Of a DNA stretch of 64,000 nt, positions 36,212-44,410 are shown piece by piece (within the stretch, counting starts at the first letter, position 1; each line of letters starts with the position of its first letter). This stretch comes from Persicobacter psychrovividus (lineage in GTDB: Bacteria; Bacteroidota; Bacteroidia; Cytophagales; Cyclobacteriaceae): assembly GCF_036492425.1 (NCBI RefSeq), contig NZ_AP025292.1:620001-684000 (forward strand), in the 5' to 3' direction. The translations under genes were made by a program, and so were the position numbers. Below the pieces are notes generated by a model. The model made no database searches. It was not told the origin of the DNA and saw nothing but the letters and a program-made list of their open reading frames with translations.

Positions 36212-37489
36212 ATGAAGAGGTTACCTTACTTTTTACTGGTCTTTGTTTTTCTGTTTACAGCATGTACTTCGGAAGAACAGATGGCCACCTATCAAATTAC
36301 TTTTGACACCCAAACCAACAACCCGATTGCGCCACAGCTAATTTCCGATGGCGGAAGGGTGGAGCAACCTGCCGATCCTGCAAAGGAAGGAGCTACTTTT
36401 TCCCATTGGGCGGTGGGAACAAAAATTTTTGATTTCTCAACACCCATTCATCAGGATTTAAAACTGATCGCCCAATATGCTGGTAATCAGTATGAAATCA
36501 GTTTCGATGCACAAGGAGGCACGGCGGTAGAAGATCAGCTGATTGCTCACGGAAATACCCTTAGCCCTCCTGAAGAACCCGTGAAGGAAAATTACTTTTT
36601 TGACGGCTGGTATGTCGATGGTCAGTTGTTTGATTTTTCAGCAACAATCACCGATCACCTTCAGCTTGAGGCACATTGGGCGCAAGCGCTTACGGTGGTG
36701 TTCAATACCAATGGAGGAAGCGAACTTGCCCCGCAAACGATAAAAGCAGGTGATCAACTGGAAGCACCTGAGGCTCCTGTAAAGGAAAATGAAGTGTTTG
36801 AAGGCTGGTTCTGTGATGGTAAAAGCTATGACTTTTCAGCATCAGTTACTGAAAATATTCAGCTTGATGCGCAGTGGAGTATTCCTGACGGTGAAACGGC
36901 GGTTACTTATGACGACATTGCCAAAGCCAGCTTTGAGGGGATGGTGCAAAATCAGCATATTTTAGTGAAAGCGAGCATTCATAAAATGATGAATGGCTGG
37001 GCGTGGGGCACAGAAACTTACTTGGTCGATGATCAGGGCAACAGTTCCAAAGACCTGTACAGCCATTCCAATTTCGGGATGTTTACCTTTCCCCTTCGGG
37101 AAAGTGATGGCTTTACTTTCGATCAAACTTATGTGTTCGATTTGGTGAAAGACACCTACATGAGCAGTCCTCAGCTGGGCTTTGGGCAGAACAGTGCCGA
37201 TGGCTATAATGGCAGCCGATGGACGGGCGATACCCGCTATGGTATCGAGTATTTTGATGCCGTTCTTCGTGGAAATCTTCAGCAGGTGGAATCGTCGGCA
37301 GGGCATACCACCATTACGGTGGCTTCTCAGCAAATCAGCCTTCCTGAATTAACAGGAGCCGCTTTACAACAACTGACCGATAAAGTGGGCACCAATGTAT
37401 TTGTACATGTCATTCAGCAAAATGGCCATTACGAGTCCCTGCTTAAAGATGGCAACCCTCAAGTCTATCAAACCTTCAACAACCTATAA
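36212..37489 (+). CDS. Surface lipoprotein with three InlB-type (Flg_new) repeats, B12-controlled
   Basis: This encodes 425 residues with a lipoprotein signal (Cys18, LFTAC) and an acidic TSEEQ after the Cys. Three InlB/Listeria-Bacteroides-type repeats of about 66 residues follow (about 27-225), each with an ITFDTQTNNPIAPQ-like start, an F..W/GW core and an IFDFSTPI-like strand. The last 200 residues (from about 228) form a separate domain that I do not recognise (AWGTETYLVDD, GYNGSRWTGDTRYG). The cobalamin riboswitch upstream and the neighbour 17 bp downstream make it the first gene of a B12-regulated pair. A role in capturing corrinoids at the cell surface is inferred. The ATG at 36212 is preferred over an overlapping frame at 36082, which lacks any signal. 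Confidence 0.8.
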   Translation: MKRLPYFLLVFVFLFTACTSEEQMATYQITFDTQTNNPIAPQLISDGGRVEQPADPAKEGATFSHWAVGTKIFDFSTPIHQDLKLIAQYAGNQYEISFDAQGGTAVEDQLIAHGNTLSPPEEPVKENYFFDGWYVDGQLFDFSATITDHLQLEAHWAQALTVVFNTNGGSELAPQTIKAGDQLEAPEAPVKENEVFEGWFCDGKSYDFSASVTENIQLDAQWSIPDGETAVTYDDIAKASFEGMVQNQHILVKASIHKMMNGWAWGTETYLVDDQGNSSKDLYSHSNFGMFTFPLRESDGFTFDQTYVFDLVKDTYMSSPQLGFGQNSADGYNGSRWTGDTRYGIEYFDAVLRGNLQQVESSAGHTTITVASQQISLPELTGAALQQLTDKVGTNVFVHVIQQNGHYESLLKDGNPQVYQTFNNL

Positions 37490-37506
37490 TTTTTAATTAC
37501 TTACTG

Positions 37507-38853
37507 ATGATGAAAATTTGTAATGTATTCGTCGCTTTATTTTTGGCGACCCTCTTTTGGGGCTGTACCCCTTCGGAAATCAATGAAGAGCCCGTTTTTC
37601 ATACGATTACTTTTGACGCCAACGGAGGCACGGAAATCGCCCCTCAAATGGTAGAGGATGGCGATTTGGCTGCCCGACCTGAAGATCCCGAGCAGGAAGG
37701 AAGTACCTTTATTAACTGGTTTGAGGGGAACAAGCTGTACGACTTTTCCGCGCCTGTGCACCAATCGCTTACCCTTTCGGCACAATGGACAGGCAATACT
37801 TATACGGTCAGTTTCGATACTGATGGGGCGGCGGAAATTGAAGCGCAGGTTATTGACGCAGGGGATTTTGTGACGGAGCCGCCCGTACCTGCAAAATATG
37901 GATATACCTTTGAAGGGTGGAAAAGCGACGATGAGCTTTTTGATTTTTCTACGCCTGTTATTGCCGACCTTCAGCTTGTGGCAGACTGGGCACGTGAGCA
38001 AATCGATTTGACGGGCAAGTCTCCATGGATTTCTGAAGTGCTGGACTTCAGACCAGCACCAGGGCAGTTTATCAATAAAGTCGACGATGAACTTGCGGCA
38101 GCCAAAGAGAACCTTGTGGGGGATAGCCATCAGTTTGTGAGTCTGGGAACTTTCGGCGGAAATGTATCTTTTAAGTTTGACCACCCAATTGTGAACCGTG
38201 AGGGGAATGATTTGGCGATTTATGGTAATTCTTTTGAAGGGAACAGTGAGCCAGGAATCGTGATGGTCTGTCAGGATTTGAATGGTAACGGGCAGCCTGA
38301 TGCCGATGAGCCGTGGTATGAACTGGCAGGAAGTGATTACGATCTGCCAGAAACGACACACAACTATGAAATTACCTATTACCGTCCGGAGGCGGGGCAA
38401 GACACTCATATCATTCCTTATAAAGAAATTATTGATGGGCAGGAAAAAGTAGGCACAAGGGATTTTACGGACATTAAACCGTTCCACGATCAGCCGATGT
38501 TCCCTGCCATGTATACCGAAGGATCTGTTACTTTTAAAGGCACTTTGCTGAAATCCAAAACCTATGATCAGAATGAGGGCACAGGCAGTGAATATCCTTT
38601 TTATGTGAGTCCAAAATTTGACTGGGGTTATGCTGACAATGCTGGCTATGAGCAGGAGCGAGGCTCTGTGCTTGCAGGTGCCGATGTTTTTGACCTTTCG
38701 AATGCCGTAGATGCCATGGGTAATAAGGTTACCCTCATTCAGGTAGATTTTGTGAAAGTGTACACCGCCACCACCGAGATTGCGGGCTGGCTTGGGGAAC
38801 TGTCACCAGAGATCACAAAAGCCGCAGATTTATCGATGCTTGAGCAGGAGTAA
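37507..38853 (+). CDS. Surface lipoprotein with two InlB-type repeats and a cell-surface domain, B12-controlled
   Basis: This encodes 448 residues with a lipoprotein signal (Cys20, LFWGC). Two InlB-type repeats (about 33-165) are followed by a 280-residue domain starting SPWISEVLDFRPAPGQF and containing GNDLAIYGNSFEGNSEPGIV, QDLNGNGQPDADEPWYELAG and DWGYADN. I recall this domain from Bacteroides cell-surface proteins near cobalamin-transport genes, but I cannot check this here. The Asp-rich NGNGQPDADE may bind calcium. It is co-transcribed with the preceding gene (17-bp gap) under the same riboswitch, and a strong terminator follows. Confidence 0.82.
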   Translation: MMKICNVFVALFLATLFWGCTPSEINEEPVFHTITFDANGGTEIAPQMVEDGDLAARPEDPEQEGSTFINWFEGNKLYDFSAPVHQSLTLSAQWTGNTYTVSFDTDGAAEIEAQVIDAGDFVTEPPVPAKYGYTFEGWKSDDELFDFSTPVIADLQLVADWAREQIDLTGKSPWISEVLDFRPAPGQFINKVDDELAAAKENLVGDSHQFVSLGTFGGNVSFKFDHPIVNREGNDLAIYGNSFEGNSEPGIVMVCQDLNGNGQPDADEPWYELAGSDYDLPETTHNYEITYYRPEAGQDTHIIPYKEIIDGQEKVGTRDFTDIKPFHDQPMFPAMYTEGSVTFKGTLLKSKTYDQNEGTGSEYPFYVSPKFDWGYADNAGYEQERGSVLAGADVFDLSNAVDAMGNKVTLIQVDFVKVYTATTEIAGWLGELSPEITKAADLSMLEQE

Positions 38854-38872
38854 TTTTACCATTCCACCAATA

Positions 38873-38911
38873 GAAAAGCCCTTGAGTGATGATTATACTC
38901 AAGGGCTTTGT
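38873..38911. terminator. Bidirectional terminator between convergent genes
   Basis: The stem AAAGCCCTTGAGT / ACTCAAGGGCTTT, with A residues on the left and T residues on the right, serves the B12-controlled pair (plus) and possibly the acyltransferase gene (minus). Confidence 0.85.
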
Positions 38912-38930
38912 TGTTGTTGTTGTTGTTGTT
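38908..38930. repeat. TTG microsatellite
   Basis: More than seven consecutive TTG units (23 bp) directly follow the terminator stem and end 9 bp from the acyltransferase stop. Confidence 0.9.
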
Positions 38931-38939
38931 CGGCGGAAA

Positions 38940-39572
38940 TTAGATCGCAGCGGCAGGGTTGCCGAATACTGTTTGTCCTGCTTTTACATCAGCAATTACT
39001 ACAGATCCAGCACCAACACGGGCACCTTTTCCAATGGTTACCCCCGCAACAATGGTTACGCCTGAGCCAATGAAGACCTCTTCTTCAATGGTTACCCCGG
39101 CATTGATGTTACTGCCTGTGCCAATTTGGGCGAAATCACCTACCTTGCAGTCAGCATCTATATTTACACCCGTATGTAGAATGGTATGGCTGCCAACCTC
39201 AACATGAGCACCCAGGAAAACTTTGGCATTGACCATGTTTCCATAACCAATCGATGCGCTTTCTGAAAGTAGCGCCGAGCGGTGAACGGCATTGGCTGGT
39301 TGTACTTTGCGGCTTTCATTCAGCATTTCCACCTGGCTTTTGCGTAGCTGATTTTCATCCGTAGCCACAAAAGCACTGCAGCTTTCTCCCACCATCTGTG
39401 TCATGGCTTCATCATCTGTAAATCCCAAAACCGACACCAAGCCAATCTGGGTGTTGTGTAGCTCCTCGTTTTCATCCAAGAAACCATAAACTTCCACCCC
39501 ATTGCTGTTGAAAATTTCAAGGGCGGCTTTGCCAATTGCGTTTGCGCCGAATATTAATACTGGATTTTCCAT
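38940..39572 (-). CDS. NeuD/PglD-like sugar acetyltransferase
   Basis: This is probably an acetyl-CoA-dependent O- or N-acyltransferase for a surface sugar. The N-terminal 90 residues form a Rossmann-like part (VLIFGANAIGKAALEIF) that includes a conserved VYGFLDEN. The C-terminal half is a left-handed beta-helix of hexapeptide repeats (VNAKVFLGAHVEVGSHTILH, IGTGSNINAGVTIEEEVFIG, IGKGARVGAGSVV), ending GNPAAAI. At 210 residues the length fits the NeuD/PglD family. No glycan cluster lies nearby, so its substrate is unknown. Confidence 0.85.
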   Translation of the reverse strand: MENPVLIFGANAIGKAALEIFNSNGVEVYGFLDENEELHNTQIGLVSVLGFTDDEAMTQMVGESCSAFVATDENQLRKSQVEMLNESRKVQPANAVHRSALLSESASIGYGNMVNAKVFLGAHVEVGSHTILHTGVNIDADCKVGDFAQIGTGSNINAGVTIEEEVFIGSGVTIVAGVTIGKGARVGAGSVVIADVKAGQTVFGNPAAAI

Positions 39573-39666
39573 CGTTTATTTAAATTTTGCCCACCACCAA
39601 GGCGGGATTGCTTTCAGGTCGCAAATTAAGATTTTGTCCTCAAAATTGAAAGTCAATTGTTTGGGC

Positions 39667-40458
39667 TTAATTTTTTGTCATCTTCAGTGCATATACCATC
39701 GGCAGTATTCCCTGGTGTTTTTCAAACTGATAGCCTTTGTCGGTTTTTATCAGTCCCTGAAAACAATTGTAAGGTGAATAGTCATATTCCCGGCAGAAAT
39801 CGAGGCGCATTCCAGCATCAAGCAATGCCTGAAGTACTTCTGTAAGGCCGTAATTCCAGCAAAAAGATTGCGCATGGATCTGGGCATTGGTATCGGCATA
39901 AGTTCCCTCTTCCTGCTCAATGATCACCTCAGCATTCAAATAAGGGTAAGTGAGCTTTTCGATGGCGTCGTCGAACATCCATACTGCAGGGTGAAATTCC
40001 ACAAAAATGAGCTGCCCACCAGGCTTCAGTGCATAACTCATCTGTTTTGCCCATAGGCGGATATCATCAAGCCAGCCAACCGTTCCGTAAGAGGTAAAGA
40101 CCATATCGAAATGATTTTGGGGAATATGTGCCTCCAGCTCCAGTACATTGGCCTGAATGAATTGTGCCTCCAGTTTCAATAGATCATTCATTTTCCGGGC
40201 CTGGGCAATGGCTTCCTGTGAGAAATCGACGCCTGTTACTTCGGCGCCCATGCGTGCCATGCTCAGGCTGTCCTGCCCAAAGTGGCATTGGCTGTGTAAT
40301 ACTTTCAGCCCTTCCATGGCAGGGAAAAGTGCCAGTTCAATATCGTTCAGGGTGTTTTTTCCCGCAAGGAATGCTTCATTGTCATAAAAATCAGAAGCGA
40401 TATGCGCAGGGGTTTTCTTGTTCCACAGGTTTTGGTTTATTTTGATATAATCCTTCAT
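39667..40458 (-). CDS. Class I SAM-dependent methyltransferase
   Basis: This is a 263-residue methyltransferase. Motif I is LKVLHSQCHFGQDSLSMARMG at about residues 51-71, a His/Cys-containing variant of the usual EXGXGXG loop, followed by VTGVDFSQEAIAQARKM (SAM ribose binding) and FDMVFTSYGTVGWLDD. The C-terminal part has SFCWNYGLTEVLQALLDAGM. The target is not evident; related proteins are annotated only as methyltransferases. It is divergent from rlmD, with a gap of about 195 bp. Confidence 0.82.
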   Translation of the reverse strand: MKDYIKINQNLWNKKTPAHIASDFYDNEAFLAGKNTLNDIELALFPAMEGLKVLHSQCHFGQDSLSMARMGAEVTGVDFSQEAIAQARKMNDLLKLEAQFIQANVLELEAHIPQNHFDMVFTSYGTVGWLDDIRLWAKQMSYALKPGGQLIFVEFHPAVWMFDDAIEKLTYPYLNAEVIIEQEEGTYADTNAQIHAQSFCWNYGLTEVLQALLDAGMRLDFCREYDYSPYNCFQGLIKTDKGYQFEKHQGILPMVYALKMTKN

Positions 40459-40591
40459 TGTAGCGCTTTTCGGTAAGGTTAAGTCAGTTATTCCTTCTAA
40501 TGTACCATTTTTTGAAATAGATTTTAAGCGCTTTTCCGTGCAGTTGATACTTTTTTGAAGTTAAAAGATTAAAGGTTGAGCTTCGATTGCT

Positions 40592-40599
40592 TATCTTTG
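40592..40599 (+). promoter_or_regulatory. Possible -7 box of the rlmD promoter
   Basis: TATCTTTG fits the Bacteroidota TAnnTTTG consensus and lies 53 bp before the proposed start. No TTTG box was found at the right spacing. Confidence 0.4.
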
Positions 40600-40652
40600 C
40601 ATGTTAAAAATTATTGCTTTGGTTCAGTTCAGGGCGAAGGATAGCAAGAAAA

Positions 40653-42059
40653 ATGGGTAGAAAAAAAATTAAAGATATTAAGGGGCTTCGCATTGAGAAG
40701 TTTGCCGCTGAGGGGAATTGTTTGGGCTATGCAGAAGATGGCAAAGTGATCTTTGTATCGCATTCGGCACCAGGCGATTTAATGGATGTTCGCGTGGTAA
40801 AACAACGCCGTAAATTTATTCAGGCAGCACCCGAGCAGGTTTATGAGTTCTCGGATATGCGTCAGGAGCCACATTGTGAGCATTTCGGTTTGTGTGGTGG
40901 CTGTAAGTGGCAACACCTGAAATATGAGCATCAGTTGGAGTTTAAAACGCAGGTGGTTCGTGAAACCATGGAGCATTTGGCGAAGATTGAAATTCCTGAG
41001 ATTCCTCAGGCGGTGGGCTCTGAGAAAACAGAATTTTACCGCAACAAGATGGAATATTCCTTCACGAATTTCCGTTGGCTGACAAAAGAAGAAATTTCGC
41101 AGGAGGAAGCCCACAACCGTAATGGTTTGGGATTGCATGTTCCTGGTGGTTTCGACAAGATTATTCATGTCAATAAATGCTGGTTGCAGCCAGACCCTTC
41201 AAATCAGATTCGTACTGCAATTCATGAGTTTGCACTTGCAAATGAAATTCCGTTTTACAATGTGAAATTTGCGGAAGGGCACCTGAGGAACGTAACGATC
41301 CGTACGGCCAATACTACTGGGCAGGTGATGGTGATTTTACAGGTGTTCACCGATGAACAAAAGTGGACTTTACCATTGGTGCAGCATCTTCAGGATACTT
41401 TCCCACAGATCACTTCTTTGTTTTATGTGGTGAATAAAAAAGGCAACGAAACGATCTTCGATCAGGAATTGGTGCTTCATCATGGTAAGCCATATATTGA
41501 AGAAACCATGGAAGACCTGACTTACCGTGTAGGGCCAAAGTCTTTCTATCAAACCAACTCAGAGCAGGCCTTTACGCTGTATTCTATCACGCGTGATTTT
41601 GCTGACCTTAAAGGGGACGAAGTGGTTTATGACCTTTACACAGGGACAGGAACTATTGCCAACTTTATTGCTAAAAAAGCCAAACAGGTTATTGGTATTG
41701 AGTATGTGGATGCGGCAATTGAGGATGCCAAGATCAATGCAGAGATCAATAATATAGAGAATACCCTGTTCTATGCTGGCGATATGAAAAAAGTGCTTAA
41801 CGACAAGTTTATTGCCAAGCATGCTGCGCCAGATGTTATTGTAACTGATCCGCCTCGTGCAGGAATGGATAAGGAGGTTATTGATATGTTGTTGAAACTT
41901 GAAGCCAAACGCATAGTGTATGTAAGCTGTAACCCGGCAACGCAGGCACGCGATTTGGACCTGTTGGATGTGAAGTATAAAGTGACTAAAATTCAACCAG
42001 TGGACATGTTCCCTCACACACATCACATCGAGAATGTGGTGGCTTTGGAGTTGAAATAA
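40653..42059 (+). CDS. rlmD: 23S rRNA (uracil-C5)-methyltransferase, RlmD/RumA family
   Basis: This enzyme methylates a uracil in 23S rRNA using SAM and carries an Fe-S cluster. From the ATG at 40653 (MGRKKIKDI) it has a short TRAM-like N-terminal part and then the cluster motif CEHFGLCGGCKW with a later Cys in NKCWLQPD. A C-terminal SAM domain has YDLYTGTGTIANF, DPPRAGMD and the catalytic Cys in YVSCNPATQARDL. The frame is open 39 bp further upstream but that extension is Arg-rich and unconserved in appearance. At 468 residues it is somewhat longer than E. coli RlmD. RlmC or RlmCD specificity cannot be excluded. Confidence 0.9.
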   Translation: MGRKKIKDIKGLRIEKFAAEGNCLGYAEDGKVIFVSHSAPGDLMDVRVVKQRRKFIQAAPEQVYEFSDMRQEPHCEHFGLCGGCKWQHLKYEHQLEFKTQVVRETMEHLAKIEIPEIPQAVGSEKTEFYRNKMEYSFTNFRWLTKEEISQEEAHNRNGLGLHVPGGFDKIIHVNKCWLQPDPSNQIRTAIHEFALANEIPFYNVKFAEGHLRNVTIRTANTTGQVMVILQVFTDEQKWTLPLVQHLQDTFPQITSLFYVVNKKGNETIFDQELVLHHGKPYIEETMEDLTYRVGPKSFYQTNSEQAFTLYSITRDFADLKGDEVVYDLYTGTGTIANFIAKKAKQVIGIEYVDAAIEDAKINAEINNIENTLFYAGDMKKVLNDKFIAKHAAPDVIVTDPPRAGMDKEVIDMLLKLEAKRIVYVSCNPATQARDLDLLDVKYKVTKIQPVDMFPHTHHIENVVALELK

Positions 42060-42066
42060 ATCAGTA

Positions 42067-42090
42067 GGGACGTTGTATGCAACGTCCTTT
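42067..42090 (+). repeat. GGACGTTG palindrome after rlmD
   Basis: A perfect 8-bp stem (GGACGTTG / CAACGTCC) with a 4-nt loop and a weak T run lies just after the rlmD stop. It may serve as a terminator or be a small dispersed palindrome. Confidence 0.55.
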
Positions 42091-42157
42091 AAATAGGTTG
42101 TAGGATCTTGACTATGACCCCAAAAAGACATTGATTTAATCTTGTCGCATATTCAAT

Positions 42158-42200
42158 ATTTCTGCAAAAATAATCTGTGGAATCTGTGGACAAAAAAACA
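42158..42200. repeat. Dispersed intergenic repeat, copy D
   Basis: The sequence AATCTGTGGAATCTGTGGAC followed by AAAAAAAC is a shortened reverse-orientation copy of the core seen at 28831-28873, placed 3' of rlmD. Confidence 0.6.
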
Positions 42201-42209
42201 AAATAGATC

Positions 42210-42596
42210 ATGCAAAACGATCCAGAATTAGACGGTAAATACTTAGGAGAGATCACCAAGGACTTTGTAAAAGTGGCAGATACGCTCAAAGAGGCGGCTT
42301 ATGCGATTAAATCTAAGGGGTTTTCTGATTATCCCATCTTCCCAGTATCAAAAATGGGGATGCCCATTGGTCAGCAGTTCCTGAAAATGGGCGAGCTGTC
42401 GCTGGCGTGGAATTACAACATCACTTATCTTGATGAGTTTGTTCAGCGTGGGATGATTGAGGCAGGAGAGAAGGAAAAGGCTTTCAAGGCGACTTTCAAA
42501 GACCCTGACGAGTTCTGTTGTCTGTTCGTAATGGATGGTGCCTTTACCAATTTCGTTTTTATCCCTTATCCAGAGGATGGAAAAGAGGTGATTTAA
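42210..42596 (+). CDS. Conserved hypothetical protein
   Basis: This encodes 128 residues with no signal peptide or membrane segment. The protein is acidic, with the pattern YLGEITKDFVKVADTLKEAAY, then YPIFPVSKMGMPIGQQFL and FCCLFVMDGAFTNFVFIPYPEDG. I recognise a Bacteroidota-type small cytoplasmic protein but no named family. It has its own upstream region containing repeat copy D and a strong terminator after it. Confidence 0.7.
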   Translation: MQNDPELDGKYLGEITKDFVKVADTLKEAAYAIKSKGFSDYPIFPVSKMGMPIGQQFLKMGELSLAWNYNITYLDEFVQRGMIEAGEKEKAFKATFKDPDEFCCLFVMDGAFTNFVFIPYPEDGKEVI

Positions 42597-42613
42597 AACG
42601 TATTTAAAGAGAT

Positions 42614-42654
42614 GAAAAAAAGTCCACATTCTTTGCTGAGTGTGGACTTTTTTT
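42614..42654. terminator. Bidirectional terminator
   Basis: The stem AAAAAAAGTCCACA / TGTGGACTTTTTTT has A residues on the left and T residues on the right. It ends the hypothetical gene (plus) and the TM2-like gene (minus). Confidence 0.88.
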
Positions 42655-42662
42655 ATGGACAA

Positions 42663-43001
42663 TTAATGCGTAAGTGCTCTTGCGGAAATGATTGCCTTGG
42701 CCAATTGTTTATCGTTGTAGCTTTTGATGATGGAGCTCATTCTGAAAATATCAATCAACCCCCAGATCCCAAAGCCCGCAAAGGTGATCCAATAAATAAT
42801 CTGTACTCCCCACTTTCCATTGTATGCGTAGTGCGCCCCAAAAATCAGGAGCAAGAAAAGGTAGCCCATCACAACAGAATTTTTAGTCTGATTAAAGATC
42901 GTCAATACCTGAGTGGCTTGCTCGTCGGATAAATGTTGGCAGTGTGCCAGTGCCCCGGGGGATACTTCTCCTGCGATGGTCGCTAATAATGCTTTTGACA
43001 T
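42663..43001 (-). CDS. TM2-domain-like membrane protein
   Basis: This encodes 112 residues. The N-terminal 35 residues are soluble (MSKALLATIAGEVSPGALAH), followed by two hydrophobic segments around SVVMGYLFLLLIFGAHYAYNG and IYWITFAGFGIWGLIDIFRM, with the short turn and Asp-containing WGLIDIFR typical of TM2 domains. A Lys-rich C-terminal tail follows. The function is unknown. A near-identical second copy lies immediately upstream on the same strand but is broken by an IS element. Confidence 0.8.
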   Translation of the reverse strand: MSKALLATIAGEVSPGALAHCQHLSDEQATQVLTIFNQTKNSVVMGYLFLLLIFGAHYAYNGKWGVQIIYWITFAGFGIWGLIDIFRMSSIIKSYNDKQLAKAIISARALTH

Positions 43002-43100
43002 ATCGGTAGTAAGTTAAATTAAATGTTCTTCGATTTAGTATAAGCATGAATCATACCGATAATATCCATTATCATGTGTAAATAGTTCTTAAAATAATAA

Positions 43101-43131
43101 TCCCACGTTGATTACTGAGTGTGGGATTTTT
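43101..43131 (-). terminator. Probable terminator after the broken TM2-like gene
   Basis: TCCCAC / GTGGGA arms of a stem-loop lie 13 bp after the stop of the minus-strand fragment, with an AT-rich tail. Confidence 0.6.
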
Positions 43132-43143
43132 CATGACCGAAAT

Positions 43144-43373
43144 TTAATGGCTATATGCCTTTACCGATATAATGGCATTTGCCAGTTGCTTGTCATTATA
43201 TTTTTTGATGATGGAGCTCATTCTGAAAATATCAATCAGCCACCAAACACCGAGACCACCTGCAGTAAGCCAAAATAGAATCTGCATTCCCCATTTTCCA
43301 TTATAAGCATAATGCGCACTAAAAATAATAAGCAAGAAAAGGTAGCCCATCACAACAGAATTTTTGTTTTGAT
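43144..43373 (-). pseudogene. TM2-like gene, 3' fragment beyond the IS insertion
   Basis: These bases encode the membrane part (NQNKNSVVMGYLFLLIIFSAHYAYNG ... DIFRMSSIIKKYNDK) of a paralog of the gene at 42663. The reading joins smoothly to the N-terminal fragment at 44757-44868 once the IS and one target copy are removed. The open frame that continues to 43458 is IS sequence. Confidence 0.88.
43371..43373. repeat. Target site duplication, left copy (GAT)
   Basis: GAT here and at 44757-44759 flanks the IS. Removing one copy restores the frame TTC AAT CAA AAC of the TM2-like gene on the minus strand. Confidence 0.8.
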
Positions 43374-43514
43374 TATAATTTCCCCCAATCTTCAGACAGC
43401 CATCTCTGCTATTTAAATTATTTTCCCTTGAACTCAAAACATCTGAGCGAGTTATCAAGTGCTTCAGTGAATCTTGTCAAGGGTGCTCCTGTGTTGCGCC
43501 TGCGGCAGGAGCAT

Positions 43515-44390
43515 TTACCCGCCCTTGACTGATTCTAAGGAAGCGCTTACTTTTGCTTCTGATGTTGTTGAGTGCGGCTTGGATTGGTAAAGATCGCAGG
43601 GCCTTTTCTCATCGATTGAGCTATGCCTTCTTTCGTTATTGTAAAAGTTCATATATTCGATAAGTCCTATCTGCAGCTTTAATCCATCGCGATACTCATT
43701 CAAATAAATATCTTCATATTTGACCGTTCGCCAAAATCGTTCAATGTAAATATTGTCGGTTGCTCGACCTTTTCCATCCATGCTAATAGTTACTCCTTGG
43801 CCTAAGAGATAGCCCGTAAAGAGATCACTCGTAAATTGACTCCCTTGGTCTGTATTGACAATTTCAGGAGCGCCATGGTTGTTAATACATTCTTGAATTG
43901 TATTGCGGCACCACTCTGCTGACATGGTGTTTGAGAGTGACCAGCCTACAATATATCGAGAGTGGACATCAATCACAGCCATCAGATACATGAACCCTTT
44001 TGCAATAGGAACATAGCTGATATCCGTCTCCCAAACTTGATTTGAATGGGTTATTTCAAGGTTTCTAAGTAAATAGGGGTATATTTTATTTTCAGGTGAA
44101 GGTTTTGAAGTGTGCGGACCAGGAAGAAGAGAACGAAGCCCCATGACTTTGTACAGACGTTCAATTCGCTTCTTATTGATCGGATAACCGCAATCATTAA
44201 TCAAAAACGAAGTCATAGAAGGTACCCCTCGAAAAGGATGCTCAAGGTATTCTTTGTCAATTACACGCATCAATTCAAGATTCAATTCACTTTCCCCTTT
44301 TGGCTTGTAATACCAGCCCGAACGAGAAATTTGGAGAAGCTCACATTGACGTCTAATGCTTAAATCAGCATGTTCCTCATCGACCATCAC
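43515..44390 (-). CDS. IS3-family transposase OrfB (DDE integrase core)
   Basis: This is the catalytic part of the transposase (about 291 residues). An HTH_21-like N-terminal part (RRQCELLQISRSGWYY) precedes an rve integrase core with the DDE triad: Asp in VWETDISYVPI, Asp in IVNTDQGSQFTSD and Glu in NIYIERFWRTVKYED. The C-terminus has YNNERRHSSIDEKRPCDLY. The frame opens with GTG at 44390, but it is probably translated mainly as an OrfAB fusion through the -1 slip site upstream. It shows no truncation. Confidence 0.93.
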   Translation of the reverse strand: MMVDEEHADLSIRRQCELLQISRSGWYYKPKGESELNLELMRVIDKEYLEHPFRGVPSMTSFLINDCGYPINKKRIERLYKVMGLRSLLPGPHTSKPSPENKIYPYLLRNLEITHSNQVWETDISYVPIAKGFMYLMAVIDVHSRYIVGWSLSNTMSAEWCRNTIQECINNHGAPEIVNTDQGSQFTSDLFTGYLLGQGVTISMDGKGRATDNIYIERFWRTVKYEDIYLNEYRDGLKLQIGLIEYMNFYNNERRHSSIDEKRPCDLYQSKPHSTTSEAKVSASLESVKGG

Positions 44391-44410
44391 CTGTCTTTCG
44401 GTAACGCTCT

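Noticed and set aside
36082-36306. A 74-residue open frame just after the B12 riboswitch
   Set aside because: It overlaps the signal-peptide start of the real lipoprotein in another frame and has no features of its own.
43374-43458. Extended N-terminus of the TM2-like C-terminal fragment (frame open to 43458)
   Set aside because: These codons are IS sequence fused in frame by chance.
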